64,000 nucleotides of DNA. Origin: Heterohyrax brucei. Taxonomy: Eukaryota > Chordata > Mammalia > Hyracoidea > Procaviidae. The DNA lies in assembly GCA_028571685.1 (NCBI GenBank), contig CM053162.1:46658851-46722850 (forward strand). The letters are read 5' to 3'. The notes under the pieces are model-generated. The model was not told the DNA's origin. It worked only from the letters and a program-made list of their open reading frames with translations, and ran no database searches. This document shows positions 53,286 to 64,000 of this stretch, piece after piece (the stretch's first letter is position 1; the number at the start of each line of letters is the position of its first letter). Position numbers and translations under genes: made by a program.

Positions 53286-55389
53286 CCACATCCAAAAAGA
53301 TGAAAAGGCACTGATCCCAGCAGGTGTGGGTCCCTTTAAGTCCTTGAAAACCCCACCAACAATGCTGCTTACCTATCATTGCTTGGACATACCTAGCTGC
53401 AAAGGAAGCCGGAAATTGTAGCATCTGTTCTATGTCTCTCTTTAGCTCAGGCCACGCTGTCATAGTTCTGTTGGTTTTTTCACTTTTTGTTTGTTTTTCA
53501 TATTTGAGATGAGGTCAAAGAGTCAACACTAGTTCTTCAGAGGGCTCATCCATTGCCCACTCTCTGGTGTGTGGGCAAGACTCTCACTGACTTTAATATT
53601 GTAATTTTTGGATAAGAAAGCAATAGCTTCCTTATGTTATAGGTATCATAGGGTCTTTGCCACACTAGGAATCCATGCTGATGCAGTTCAATATTATTTA
53701 GGGAAAAATAAAAAGGCCTCAAATCAATGAGAAATGGCACAAGTATCTGTGTAGCAGTGCTGTCCCCACTGAGGTACAGGGAGCACACATACTGAGGATT
53801 TTGACAGGAAAACATGCAGATATTTGCTTTGGTGGCAGTAAGATCTCACAGTTATTACTTCCCAGGTTTCAGCTGTATAGTTTTGCTTGTTTCAAAAGAA
53901 CATGCAGGCAGCAATATGAAATCCTGTCTTTAATCAAATTATACCTGTTTCTTTACCATGAGCAAAGCGTTCAGTCAACTCATAAGCATCTTTTGATTTG
54001 ATTTTCCTGAAGTGTAAGAGTAAGAAATTGGGTTAATCCAGAAGTGAGGACATGCAACTCACAGAGACCTAATCTGAACAAGCTTTTTGCAGGCAATGCT
54101 TTAGAATGTCTTTTTCTTGCTAGCAGAGGTAGAAAGGAGTTGAAACAACCAAGAACAGAAGTCTTAAATTCTCATGGGAATGTCTTACTGACTCATGGAG
54201 AAAAAGAGCAACAAAAAACCCACAGATGATCCAAAACCCTTATATTAGCTCTCAGATTTTACTTTCTCCTTTGAAGAAATTTTACCCAACTGGCTCACAA
54301 GTATAGAGTGATGACTTGAGTATTCTCCCTCGGTCCCTCTCCCCCTTATCTCTTAGGATATTTCTTCAAGAAGAAAAAATATTTATTGTATATAAAAGCA
54401 GTGTGGAGGAAATGTCTGATCTCCTCTAACTTTCCGAAGTGAAGGAAAATCAAGACTAATAGGGAAGGCTGATTCCTATGGGGCAGAGGTCAGATACGCC
54501 CCCTGTCTCTATCGTCTTTACCAGTTTTGACACCAACTATCACTCCCCCAGCACTCTCTACTTCTATTGAGGGTTTGGTAATACATTACAATGGCCACGC
54601 AGAGCCAACGGATCATACTCACAACTAGGGGATTCATTAGGTAATGACAGTGTACAGATCAGGCTCTGGAACACTCAGAGATACAGTTCTTCCAAGCCAT
54701 GCTCACGCATATGCGTCTCTTTGGCCCTCAGCCTCTGCCCAAAGGCACTCAGCTTTCTCTGTCTGTGGGCTGGGAAGCCTACCACACCCCCATGTCCTGC
54801 TGTGGGTCTCTGCCATCACTTATAAAACTTTCTGTTCCTCAGCCTTCTGCTTCCAGAAACTTCTGAGTGCAGGGATCCTGAGTGCAAAAGATGGGTCGGC
54901 TTCTGGCTCTTCTTCTAGGGTGATAATTGGGATACTACTGTCTTTTTCACCTCCCTTTGATGGTTCATTTCGAGCCTAGCTGGGTGGCAAAACTGATCTC
55001 TTTGGTGGGCCATAATTACCTTATCACACAGCACCACCCAGTCACTTGGATGGGAGTTACAAAACCATTGGCTGGAAAGGCCACACATGAGTCATCCATT
55101 GCAACACAGGCTACCCCCAGGCTTTTCTAGCCATGATTCTTTCATACATGGAGGATAAGCTCCCCTCCCAATCGTTTCATCAGCCCCAAACAGTCATTAA
55201 CCATTAGTCCTTCAACAGTGCAAAACAGTTCTACGGGTGAGGTTACTCAGATACCAGCCATCTGGGTCTGTTGCAGATTTCCATCTGATTTTATCAGTCT
55301 CTTCAAAAGTCAGCTTCACCCTTTCTGATGTTTAATAAGATTTGGCTGAGAGAAGACTGTCTCCTTGCTCTGTGCTTCATAGTGTGTCA
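53286..55389. other. Unassigned sequence, 2.1 kb, no AfroSINE
   Basis: The longest AfroSINE-free run in the window apart from the CpG island region. No exon recognised. The part from about 54640 to 55240 has a texture that could be an old LTR, but I cannot show it. Confidence 0.4.
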
Positions 55390-56025
55390 TAGATTGAATT
55401 ATGTCCCCTCCCCAAAATGTGTGTATCCATTTGGCTGAACCATGATTTCCCATATTGTGTGGTTGTTCTCCACTATGCAATTGTAATTTTATAGTAAAGA
55501 GAATTAGAGTGGGATTGTAACTCCCTTAGTAAAGTCACATCCCTGAGCCAATATAAAGGGAGTTACCTTGGGGTGTGGCCCGTGCAGAGAGTTGGGAACC
55601 TCATACCACCAAGATAGCCGCACCAAAAGCACAGTGCACACAGTAGACCTGAAGCTCCTGCACTGAGATGCTTCCAGACCAAGGGAAGACTGATGACCAG
55701 GACCTTCCTTCTGAACCAATAGAGAGATGAAGACTTTCCCTGGAGCTGACACACTGAATTTGGACTTCTAGCTTACTAAACTGTAAAAAAGTAAATTTCT
55801 TTGTAAAAGCCATCCACTTGTGGTATTTCTGGTACAGCAGCACTGACGACTAAAGGTAACCCTGGTGGTATAGTGGTTAAGTCCTACAGCTGCTAACCGA
55901 AAGGTCAGCAGTTCAGATTCACCAGTGCACCTTGGAAATTCTGTGGGGCAGTTCCATTGTGTCTTATAGGGTCACTGTGAGTTGGCCTTGACTCAACAGC
56001 ACTGGATAGATAACTGAGACACTAG
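55390..56025 (+). mobile_element. MaLR-like solo LTR with SINE near its end (fossil)
   Basis: Plus-strand LTR beginning TCATAGATTGAATTATGTCC. Its body reaches AGCAGCACTGACGACTAA at about 55852. An AfroSINE follows, then the last bases resume as AGATAACTGAGACAC. Confidence 0.78.
55855..56008 (+). mobile_element. AfroSINE, short form, in LTR end
   Basis: Head AACCCTGGTGGTATAGTGGT and tail GTCACTGTGAGTTGGCCTTG. Confidence 0.93.
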
Positions 56026-56264
56026 GTATCAGCATGGCAATAACTTTGAGGGCCTTGGGGTTCAGCCACTGTACCCCAGTCCAACAGTGCCTCCTCTCAT
56101 CCACTCTTGCATGTTTACAGCTCCACACAAAAGCGATCTATCACACTGCATTGTGTGTCTGCTGTACAATGTGAGAAAGAAAATCCATACACAAGATTTG
56201 TCCTCACTAAGTTTAATTTACAGTCTGCTTGGGTTTGTTTGTAGCTTTGTTTTTCTTTTTTAGC

Positions 56265-56960
56265 CTAGATGATAGCATGCTATATTGTCACTCTTCACTT
56301 TGCTTTTTTTTCCAACATATATCTTGGAAAGGGATCAAAAGTAGAATGTATGGCAATAGAACTGCCTCATTCTTGTTGTAATTGTTACTACGGTAAGATA
56401 TAACATAAAAATTGCCATTGTAACCATACAATTCAGTGACATTCATCACATTCACAATCTTGTGCAACTATCGGCACTATTTTGGAATGTTTTCATTATT
56501 TTTTAACAGCTATGTAATATCCCATTGTATCAAAATACTGTAATTTTTTTCATATAACCAGTGCCTAAGCAATGCACATTTAATTTTTTTTCTATTACAA
56601 ATAATGCTTCAGTGAATAACCTGGTACTTTCATCATTTGTGACCTGTGCAAATACATCTGTCAGGTAAATACCTAAAAACTGAATTGCTTGGGCTGAATT
56701 GCAATGAACATAGCTCTCGAGATTTGGTAGCTGTTGCAATCAAAAAGCTATTGTCAAACTTCCCCCCAAAGGAAAGCAATGTGCAGGCCCCCATACACAC
56801 TCACGTACTTGGCACTTAACATTTGAGTGTCTCCTTGAGAGAGGAAATTGCCAAATTTTGTACATCTTGCCAAACCAAAAGTTAAAAACTGATACCTCTT
56901 ATTTTTTAATTTGCATATCTTTTTATTATGAATGAGGCTGAGCACTTTTCATAAGTGGAA
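56265..56960 (-). mobile_element. Old L1 fragment
   Basis: Reverse-strand L1M pattern: TCACTTTGC then ATATCTTGGAAAGGGATC, ATATCCCATTGTATCAAAAT, and at the right AATTTGCATATC...GAGCACTTTTCATAAG. Confidence 0.65.
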
Positions 56961-57059
56961 CTAGTCATTTAAGTCTATTTTTAGAGACTCCATCCTATTT
57001 CATTGATCTGTCTGTTATCTGTCTTTCTCAGAACTGAGAGGGATGATTCATAATCTAAA

Positions 57060-57180
57060 AAGTAGAAGGTACAATTGAGCTCTATCACTTACCAGCTAGC
57101 CGCCTGATCTTGAATTAATCTCTGAATCTCTTTGATCTTAGTTTCTCCATCTAATAACAGTGTTAGATCCTGTGAGTTCA
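57060..57180 (+). mobile_element. MIR SINE fragment
   Basis: TCTATCACTTACCAGCTAGC then GATCTTAGTTTCTCCATCTA. Confidence 0.7.
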
Positions 57181-57264
57181 TGTATTCAATGTATGTTTAT
57201 TTGAAGGGGATAGTGGTGGGTGAGTGACATCCTTCCATCAGGACAACCTCTTCCAAGCCATGCT

Positions 57265-57418
57265 CACAAAACCCATGCCATCAATTCTGACTCATAGTGA
57301 CCCTATGTGACAGAGGAGAACTGCCTCATAGAGTTTCCAAAGAGCGCCTGGTAAGTTTGAAGTGCTGACCTTTTGGTTAGCAGTGATAGCACTTAACCAC
57401 TATGCCACTAGGGTTTCC
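57265..57418 (-). mobile_element. AfroSINE, short form
   Basis: Complete reverse-strand copy ending CCACTATGCCACTAGGGTTT. Confidence 0.93.
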
Positions 57419-57422
57419 TACC

Positions 57423-57737
57423 TTATGTATGTGAGACCCAAAGTCCATTGCTGGCCAGTGCACTTCCTGCACAGCCCCTACACTCACTCAGTGCAGGCTG
57501 GCATGTTGCTGTTTATGCTAAATAGGTTTCAGTGGAGTTTTCAAACAAAGATGGGCTAGGAAGAAAGACCTGGATCTACTTCTGAAAAATCAGTGAATGA
57601 AAACCCTGTGAGTCACAGCAGAACACTGTCAAGGTATTATGCAAGGTATTATGCAGATGGCATAGTATAGGGCAGCATTTCCTTCCATTGTGCATATGGG
57701 GTCACCATGAGTCTATCGACTCGACGTCAGCTGACGA
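57423..57737 (+). mobile_element. tRNA-Gly-derived SINE, 5'-truncated
   Basis: Starts inside the tRNA-like part (GAGACCCAAAGTCCATTGCT). Body AGGAAGAAAGACCTGGATCT, then the RTE-type 3' end GGGGTCACCATGAGTCTATC. A 13-bp word (AAGGTATTATGC-type) is doubled at about 57633-57657. Confidence 0.8.
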
Positions 57738-57890
57738 CAACACGTTTACTGAATGTTGGACACTGAGCTGGGTGCTAGGAATGCAACAGATACAAAAGCA
57801 GATGCAGTCTCTGCTGTCATGGAGTTTACAATCTAGTGTGAAGAAGAGACAGATACTATTAAAATGATTGTGCTGCTGTACTAGCCGTGT
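57738..57890 (+). mobile_element. L2-like 3' fragment
   Basis: TTACTGAATGTTGGACACTG then GCTGGGTGCTAGGAATGCAA and ATGGAGTTTACAATCTAGTG. Confidence 0.7.
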
Positions 57891-57949
57891 TACCAGCTCT
57901 AAAGAAATCAGGCATAGATTATTAAGAGTCTCCAACAAAGTCCTTTAGA

Positions 57950-58230
57950 CGTGGGAGAGGAGGAAGCAGAAAACTTGTGAGATCCAGAAAAACAAGCCAG
58001 TTGCATTGAGTTTTGGCTCTCACAGGTTTGTGATTTGTTACAGCAGCCACGAGAAACTGATACAAGCCCCCTCTTGAATTTTTTAGGTGGAAATGCAACT
58101 ATACTGGGACAGACTACATATCCCAGCATCCCCTAAAAGCTAGAAGTCATCATGTGACTGAGTTTAGTCAGTGAGTAGAAAGGATGTGTGTTATTTCTGC
58201 CTCCTGAGTTTCAGGATGTTGAGACTTCAC
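57950..58230 (+). repeat. Inverted partner of 47930-48190
   Basis: See 47930-48190. The two copies are about 10 kb apart in opposite orientation and diverge after GAGTTTCAG. Confidence 0.75.
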
Positions 58231-58352
58231 TGGTAGGTGCAAACCCAGGACAGTGAGGATGAGGACAAAAGGAAGTGAGGCAAGAAAAGATGGGAAGCAA
58301 TGAAATACTATGTGTTATTTCTCTGGTCACCGTGTCACAGCATCCCATACCT

Positions 58353-58380
58353 GCAAAAAACAAAAACAAAAACAAAAACA
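58353..58380 (+). repeat. (CAAAAA)n simple repeat
   Basis: CAAAAA units directly before the minisatellite. Confidence 0.95.
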
Positions 58381-58384
58381 GCTG

Positions 58385-58490
58385 GTTGGTTACCAGTTGG
58401 GCTTCCTTGGTTACCAGTTGGGCTTCCTTGGTTACCAGTTGGGCTTCCTTGGTTACCAGTTGGGCTTCCTTGGTTACCGGTCGCGCTTCC
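58385..58490 (+). repeat. 21-bp minisatellite, five units
   Basis: Unit TTGGTTACCAGTTGGGCTTC + C. Units 1-4 are identical and the fifth differs (CGGTCGCGC). Because 21 is divisible by three, frames on both strands stay open with a 7-residue period (for example SWASLVT). There is no independent sign of coding. Confidence 0.96.
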
Positions 58491-58526
58491 TTGACACCTT
58501 GAAGCAGTTATGGTGGAAGAACTACT

Positions 58527-58717
58527 CACTGCCCTCAAGTCTTTTCCAACTCGTAGTGACCCTATAGGACAGAGTACAACAGCCCCATAGGGTTTCCAAG
58601 GCTATCATCTCTATGGAAGCGAACTGCCACATCTGTCTCTCATAGAGCAGCTAGTGGGTTTGAATTGCCAGCCCTCTGGTTAGCAGCCAGGTACTCAAGT
58701 GCTGTGCCACTAGGGCG
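58527..58717 (-). mobile_element. AfroSINE, long form
   Basis: Reverse-strand copy with the long-form block (GAACTGCCACATCTGTCTCT) and head GTGCTGTGCCACTAGGG. Confidence 0.92.
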
Positions 58718-59821
58718 TTAAGTGGGAGAAGAGAAAGAGTAACTGCCATCTTCTATTTCCTTCTATCCGTTTCATTCTACAAGGAGCTGACTCTCCTGCA
58801 TTTCAGAGTGCGTCATCCAGCCCCTGAGCCCTCATGCCCTGTGGGGTGCCATTTCTTCCACACTTGGAAGGTCAAGTGCAGATGGAATACCAACCAAGAG
58901 AGAAAGAATGGTGTGGTCAACCCTGAGAAGGCACATGAGACTTGTGTCCAATATACTGTTGAAGGATTCCATGTAGGAGAGTGATATGCTCTGGTAACAC
59001 TGTAGGAAAGGTTGAGATGAATATAGGAAACTGGTTGGGAGGTTATTGCAATGGTCTAGGAAAGAAAAGATGGTGTTTGAGTTGGGTGGTGAATATGGGG
59101 ATGGAGAGAAATGGATGCATTTAAGAAATATTTAGGAAGCAAACTTGGTGGTGTTAGGGATTGGTTGGAACTGTAACATAGGAAAAGTATCAAGAATGTC
59201 TGAGTTGCAGCTTCAGCAACTCTGGTAGACAGTGGTGCCATTTGCTGGAATAGCAATAATTCTATATAGAGAAGTCAGTTTTGGAAGAAAGATCCTGGGA
59301 CCTGAGATTTGGACTTGTGGCTATGAGAAAGCTACCTGAAAACTCTGAGAAGGCTACTGAACGTAGGAGTCTGATTTTTGGAGCAGTGGGTGTGGATAAA
59401 AGGGATTGAATATAGAGTGGGAAAGAGAAGCTGAAATATCCCAAACATTTAATAACGGCTCTGTAGGAAAGGATGGGCATGCAAAGGAAGCCAAGAAAGA
59501 GCTCCCAAAGAGGTAGGAGAATAACAAGAAGAGCTTGGGGTTTTTAAGGTCAAAGGAAGAGGGTTCCAGGAGGGAACGGTCTCAGAATCTCACTGAGAGG
59601 CCAGGAAGGTGAGGGCTGACTCTCTTGCTTCAGTAACTAGGTGACTGTTTGTCATTTTAGCCAAAGTGATAGGTCCAAGTGGTGGAGGGAGCTGAAGATA
59701 AAGGAGAAGGGGTCCAGGCAACCCATTCCAGAAGTTTCACTGGGAATGGGAGAAGAGAGAATAACAAGAGGAAGAGACTGTGAAGCTCAGTGGTGTCTCT
59801 GTTTTGTGTTAAGAGATATAA

Positions 59822-59978
59822 AAATCCCTGTCACTGAGTTAATTCTAACTTACAGCGACCCGGCAGGACAGGCTAGAACTGCTTCATGGAGTTTCCAAGG
59901 AAAGCCTGGAAGACTTGAACTCCCAACCTTTTGGTTAACAGCTATAGCACTTAACCACTATGCTACCAGGATTTCCTA
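59822..59978 (-). mobile_element. AfroSINE, short form
   Basis: Complete reverse-strand copy ending CCACTATGCTACCAGGATTT. Confidence 0.92.
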
Positions 59979-59989
59979 AGAGAAATAGA

Positions 59990-60157
59990 AACCTAAACCA
60001 AACCCACTGGCATCAAGTCGATTCTGACTCATAGCAACCCTATAGGTCAGAGTAGAACTGCTCCCTAGAGTTTCCAAGAAGCCCCTGGCAGATTCTAACA
60101 GCCAACATTTTTGGTTAGCAGCTGTAGCACTTAACCACTATGGCCACGAGGGCTTCT
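59990..60157 (-). mobile_element. AfroSINE, short form
   Basis: Complete reverse-strand copy from AACCTAAACCAAACCCACTG to CTATGGCCACGAGGGCTTCT. Confidence 0.93.
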
Positions 60158-60520
60158 GGGAGACATAGAGCAAGTTTAAATGTAACTGAGGAGCGCTCAT
60201 GTGTCAAGAAAGGGTTGGTTATACAGAGGAGAGGGGACACATTATAGTGTGAGGCTGTGAGCAAGAAGGAGGGACTGGGACCCTGAGCACAAGGCAGGGT
60301 CTGATTGCGGCGCAGGAGGCACTCACCAAGGGGCTGAAGGAGAGCAAGACGGATGCAGGGAGCTGTAGCAGGAAGGTGAGGATCTGAGTGAATGGCCTCA
60401 ATTTTTGAAAGTAGGTGGCAGGTCATCTTCAAACGTGTGCGGTAGTAGGGAGGTGTTTAAGGAGCACAGAGCATTCGCAGTACTGAGAGGAACAGAACTT
60501 CTCAGCTTCACTAGGTCCTG

Positions 60521-61421
60521 AGGGAATGTCAGCCCTTGAGCAGCTTGGAAGAGAGATACTTGGGTGGAGAGATGGGGAAATCAGACCCTCAGAACCCAAC
60601 TCCTGTGTACCCGCCAGCCAGTCTTGCCTCTGGGCTTCCAGCTGGTTGACAAAGAAGCAAACGAGGTGTGTCTGACATACAGTAACTCCCATTTTTTTTG
60701 GCTGCCATATGCTAAGAAGGTGTCATTTTTATGACTCACAAATATTAGCTTAACACAGGAACCAATCCATTTTTGAAAAACTTTCTTTTATTGTGGCGGA
60801 AAGGTGATCTTTCCAAATGTCAAATCTGGAAAACAAACTATTGTGGGCATAGCTGAAATTTCAGCACAGAAATATGCTAAAAGCCTTTTTGTGCCTTGGG
60901 CTTTTCTCTTCGGACCTAGACTAGGACCGAACTGTTTAGCTTGTGGTTCTGGATTATTTGTGCGGAGCACCTCAGTAGGTGAAATATAGTGGATTTGGCA
61001 TTGTGCCTGTGGAACACTGGGCAGGAGCTCTGGTTACAAATTGCAGCTGTATAAAATAACAGGAAATGTGAGGCTTTGAAAGATTCCACTGGAAAGATTA
61101 ATTATTTGGAAAAGGGTTCTGCAAGAGCTCAGTGTGTTTTTGGAGGAAAGGTGGCCTGCGCCATTTTTACGGGTACACAAGACAATTCTGCTATTGGACT
61201 AAAGAAGGGAACAGGAGACCTCTGGCCAGCCTTTTCCTAGAGGGCTTACATTTAGCCTTAAAACCATTTTTATTTTCTTTGTTACAGGACAAGAGGTTAG
61301 AAACAAAAGCCAGATGGAATCCTGGAAAGATTGGAGGCTCATAAAGGAAAAAGATACGGATTTTCTGATTCTCTGACATGACCTCCCTATTTGTTGAGGT
61401 GTTTTCATTTTTCTACCTATT
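60521..61421. other. Repeat-free sequence, 0.9 kb
   Basis: No transposon recognised. A few open frames (for example plus strand 60804-60989) show no domain. It could be single-copy conserved DNA. Confidence 0.4.
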
Positions 61422-61590
61422 AAACCCTGATGCTGCTGTGGTTAAATGCTATGGCTGCTAACTAAAATATCAGGAGTTCAAATCCAGCAGGTGCTCCTTG
61501 GAAACTCTATGGGGGAAGTTCTACTCTGTCCTGCCAGCTCACTATGAGTTGGCATCTACTCCACAGCAATGAGTTAGTTTGGGCTTTATT
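61422..61590 (+). mobile_element. AfroSINE, short form
   Basis: Head AAACCCTGATGCTGCTGTGG and tail ACTATGAGTTGGCATCTACT. Confidence 0.92.
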
Positions 61591-61604
61591 TATTTTTAAT
61601 CCCC

Positions 61605-61678
61605 CGGCAAGGTTCTGTTCTGTTGAACATAGAGTTGCTATGAGTTGGGAGCAACTCAAGGACACCTAAACAACTACA
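61605..61678 (+). mobile_element. RTE tail fragment
   Basis: GTTCTGTTGAACATAGAGTT, then GACACCTAAACAACTACA. This is an RTE-type 3' end. Confidence 0.75.
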
Positions 61679-62151
61679 GTGTCATTGCCCAGCCTGACTC
61701 CCAACTTTAACAGTTTCCTGCACACCCATTCACCATGGACATGCATTTTTCTGTCAGCGTCAGAGTGTTATTCAAATAAACTCGAAACTTCTGGATGAAC
61801 ATGGGCTCTGGATTCAGCCTCCCCGTGAAGGATAGATTACCATTTATTGTGTGGCTAGGACAAACTTGAGTATCAGACAAGCTGGTACTTAGATAAGCTT
61901 AGGCTCAGTTTTCTATATATCTGAAGTAAGTTAATTCATTCAAGCTCTTTGGTGTACACAGATTCTGAAGTGTCAACCAACTGTAGGGGAGCAGGTATTT
62001 CCTTGAATTTCCTGAGACATCCATATAAATGTGTACAGAAAAGCAACGTATGTTTTCTTAAAGGGTCATCACTTTGTTTTGGCTTGAACATCATTTCCCT
62101 GAAACCTGCACTGGAATGATTTATTCGCCATGAAGGTTTACTTGGGCAATA
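61679..62151. other. Unassigned sequence
   Basis: No element recognised. Confidence 0.4.
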
Positions 62152-62196
62152 AAGCCCAAAACCAAACCCACTGCCGTTGAGTCAATTCTGACTTGG
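62152..62196 (-). mobile_element. AfroSINE tail fragment
   Basis: AAAGCCCAAAACCAAACCCA, then GCCGTTGAGTCAATTCTGAC. Confidence 0.85.
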
Positions 62197-62269
62197 AGGC
62201 GGAAATTTTCTGTCTTCATCTCTGTCTCCCCTACTTGAGCCTGACCACAAAAAATGATAAATGCTCATT

Positions 62270-62424
62270 AACCTGTTGCCGTTGAGTCAATTCCGACTCA
62301 TAGTGACCCTACAGAACAGAGTGGAATTGCCCCGAAGGGCTTCCAAGGAGGGCTTTCTGGATTTGAAATGCCACTCTTTTGGTTACCAGCCGTAACACCT
62401 AACCATTAGGCATCCAGGCTTTCC
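62270..62424 (-). mobile_element. AfroSINE, short form
   Basis: GCCGTTGAGTCAATTCCGAC at the tail and CTAACCATTAGGCATCCAGG at the head. Confidence 0.91.
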
Positions 62425-62504
62425 TAGAAGAGTAGGAAAGGACTTCAGAATCTACCATCACCTCAGGATATCACCAGGAGCAAGTTATCCTCACAGAAAG
62501 GAGA

Positions 62505-62850
62505 ACCAAAAACCAAACCCACTGCCAGTGAGTCGATTCTGCCTCTCGGTAATCCCCTATAACCAGAAAACCAAACCCACTGCCGTCGAGTCAGGTCTGA
62601 CTCATAGTGACCCTAGAGGTCAGAGAAGAACTGTCCCATAGAGTTTTCAAGGAGCGCCTGGCGGATTTGAACTGCTGACCTTTCGGTTAGCAGACGTAGC
62701 CTTCAACCCACGACGCCACGGTCCGTGGGGTTTCCAAGGCTGTCATCTTCACAGAAGCCGACTGCCACATCTTTCTCCTGAGCAGTGGCTGGTGGGTTCA
62801 GCTTTTCGGTAAGTAGTCAAGTGCTTTAACAGCTGTGCCACTAGGGCTGT
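62505..62850 (-). mobile_element. AfroSINE, long form, split
   Basis: Tail at 62505-62562 and the rest at 62729-62850 (GGGTTTCCAAGGCTGTCATC onward). A second copy in the same orientation lies between them. Confidence 0.82.
62563..62728 (-). mobile_element. AfroSINE, short form, nested
   Basis: Little-changed copy (GCCGTCGAGTCAGGTCTGAC; CAGACGTAGCCTTCAACCC) inserted in the older long-form copy. Confidence 0.88.
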
Positions 62851-62901
62851 GCCACAAACCAGAGATGTCCAGTTAGTAATGGCCAGAAAAACAATCTTTT
62901 A

Positions 62902-63254
62902 TTGCTGTTGCTAGCTGCTATCTAGTCAGCCCCAGCTCAGCCTCCCAATTACCATGAGGCCATGCACAGTGGAGGGAGGTGCTGCCGGTTCTGTGGCATC
63001 CCCGTCGTCCAGGGAGGACCAGACCTTTGTGATCCAGATGGTTTCCACTGGACCCAGATGACTTTCAGATATAGACTGCCAGACCTTTCTTTGTAGTCCC
63101 TCTTAGTCTGGACATTCTGCTGAAATCCATTCAGCATCATAAGAACACATAAACCTCCCGTGGCAGACGGGTGCAAGTTATGTGTGTTGGCCAGAGATGG
63201 AACCCAGGTCTCCCTCATGGCAGGTGAGAATTCTGCCACTGAACCATCATTGTC
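62902..63254 (-). mobile_element. tRNA-Gly-derived SINE
   Basis: The head at the right end (reverse complement GATGGTTCAGTGGCAGAATT) is tRNA-Gly-like. The body contains GTAGTCCCTCTTAGTCTGGA, as in the RTE 5' UTR part at about 4650. Confidence 0.85.
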
Positions 63255-63255
63255 T

Positions 63256-63578
63256 CATGTAATCTTTAGATGAGTAAACTGAGGCCAGGGTTCCTCATTT
63301 AAAAGCAAGTCATGGAAATGTTATTACAGGTTATTAATAAATGTCACAAATAACATTTTCAAAAAATGTTGTTTAAAAACACATGGAAATATTATTAATA
63401 ACGTTAAAAAGCCAGGTGAACATGCCTCTGTTTAATACTCAAAAACTGGGGATATCATTAGGTAGGTGATGCTTAGTTGAGGACTTAGACAAAAATTCAT
63501 CTAAACCTGGAAGGGAACAGGTTGCAAAGACATCAAGGAGAAGATACAACTTGACCTCTTCTGTGGCCTTCTGTAAAT
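63256..63578. other. Unassigned AT-rich sequence
   Basis: Possibly a short MIR piece at the left (GAGTAAACTGAGGCCAGG). The rest is not recognised. Confidence 0.4.
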
Positions 63579-63770
63579 TGCCCTGGTGGCTCAGTGATTA
63601 AGCACTAAGCTGCTAAACAAAAGTTCACAGGTTCAAATCTACCAGCCACTCTCTAGAAAAAAAGGCTTTGTGCCCTGGTTCTGTAAATATTACAGCCTTG
63701 AAAATCCATTGGGGCAATTCTACTCTTTCACATTGGGTTGCCATGAGTCAGAATCCACTTGACAGCATCC
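63579..63770 (+). mobile_element. AfroSINE, long form
   Basis: Head CCCTGGTGGCTCAGTGATTA and tail GCCATGAGTCAGAATCCACT. The long-form block is worn. Confidence 0.9.
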
Positions 63771-64000
63771 CAAAACAACAAAGATGCCCTTTCATAAATC
63801 TCTGGCAGTTTCAGGGCTATGAGAGAACACTCTTGGATGCTTTTGTTCTAGGTCAGCCAGGAAAGTGAGCATTCCTCACCTTAAACAAAAGACTCAAGCC
63901 ATTGTAGAAGCTTACCAGATGCAGCATCATTTCCTACCCTGTGGACTTTCCAGCCAGAGCCTTCTGTGACACATGGCTGTCTCACCAAGCCCCTCACCTG

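Larger units (their letters stand above)
58900..60520 (+). mobile_element. Ancient L2-like element, split by SINEs
   Basis: Matches a widespread old mammalian repeat that I take for L2: TATTGCAATGGTCTAGGAAA, GGATGGAGAGAAATGGATGC, AAGGAAGAGGGTTCCAGGAG, and after the SINEs GAAGGTGAGGATCTGAGTGA. The two minus-strand AfroSINEs at 59822-60157 interrupt it. Confidence 0.55.

Noticed and set aside
58385-58490. CRISPR-like direct repeats
   Set aside because: Units are contiguous without spacers, and the genome is mammalian.
58275-58567. Repeat protein encoded by the minisatellite
   Set aside because: A 21-bp period with no stop opens all frames automatically. There is no start context, conservation or flanking exon.

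Overview
The window looks like intergenic or deeply intronic DNA from an afrotherian mammal, most likely an elephant. The decisive clue is a dense carpet of AfroSINEs, tRNA-derived SINEs known only from Afrotheria. About 60 whole or partial copies lie on both strands, roughly one per kilobase. They occur with RTE-type (BovB-like) LINEs that share the AfroSINE 3' tail, with old mammalian repeats (L1, L2, MIR, MER5, Tigger, mariner), and with a MaLR-like family of solo LTRs. I found no convincing protein-coding exon, tRNA, rRNA or CRISPR array. The open frames are repeat-derived, low-complexity or chance.

Terms used below: the AfroSINE 'head' is the tRNA-like 5' end (A box like TGGCGCAGTGG, B box like GTTCGAATCC). 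The 'tail' is the RTE-derived 3' end (TATGAGTCGGAATCGACTCG followed by GGCA and GTTTGGTTT- or CAACAACAA-like repeats). The 'short' form is about 150 bp. The 'long' form is about 200 bp and carries an extra AGAAAGATGTGGCAGTCTGC block. An older variant carries an AGAAAGGCCTGGTGATCTAC block.

Layout. 1-3600: SINEs and an old L1. 4183-6660: an older minus-strand RTE split by a younger plus-strand RTE that has an inverted 5' part. 6884-10450: one old L1 interrupted by a twin-primed RTE, SINEs and another repeat. 10451-20550: L1 3' UTR pieces, a MaLR-like LTR, SINEs and unassigned sequence. 20550-22900: single-copy-looking DNA with a clear CpG island (about 21490-22270), a CTATAAATAG box, a CRE-like site and GC boxes. 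This is the only strong gene-related signal, probably a promoter and first exon of a gene I cannot name. 22900-31400: SINEs, a palindromic element (26903-27114), an L1 3' end with a 14-bp target duplication, a 2.2-kb RTE and a foldback mariner. 31400-45000: more SINEs, LTRs, old DNA transposons and a 116-bp tandem repeat. 45000-50130: a second foldback mariner, LTR fragments and nested SINEs. 50130-55390: mostly free of young repeats, including a conserved-looking AT-rich stretch (50730-51300). 55390-64000: LTR, L1, L2, a 21-bp minisatellite and SINE clusters.

There is no gene system to connect. What the window records is a parasite hierarchy. RTE LINEs supply the machinery. AfroSINEs, a tRNA-Gly SINE and an internally deleted RTE derivative carry RTE sequence at their ends and were presumably copied by it. 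Nested insertions give a relative order: L1, L2 and MIR are oldest, then RTE, then AfroSINE. I see no undescribed functional system. The best leads are the CpG-island promoter, the two inverted-duplicate mariner copies, the shared-junction RTE derivative and the 259-bp direct duplication.
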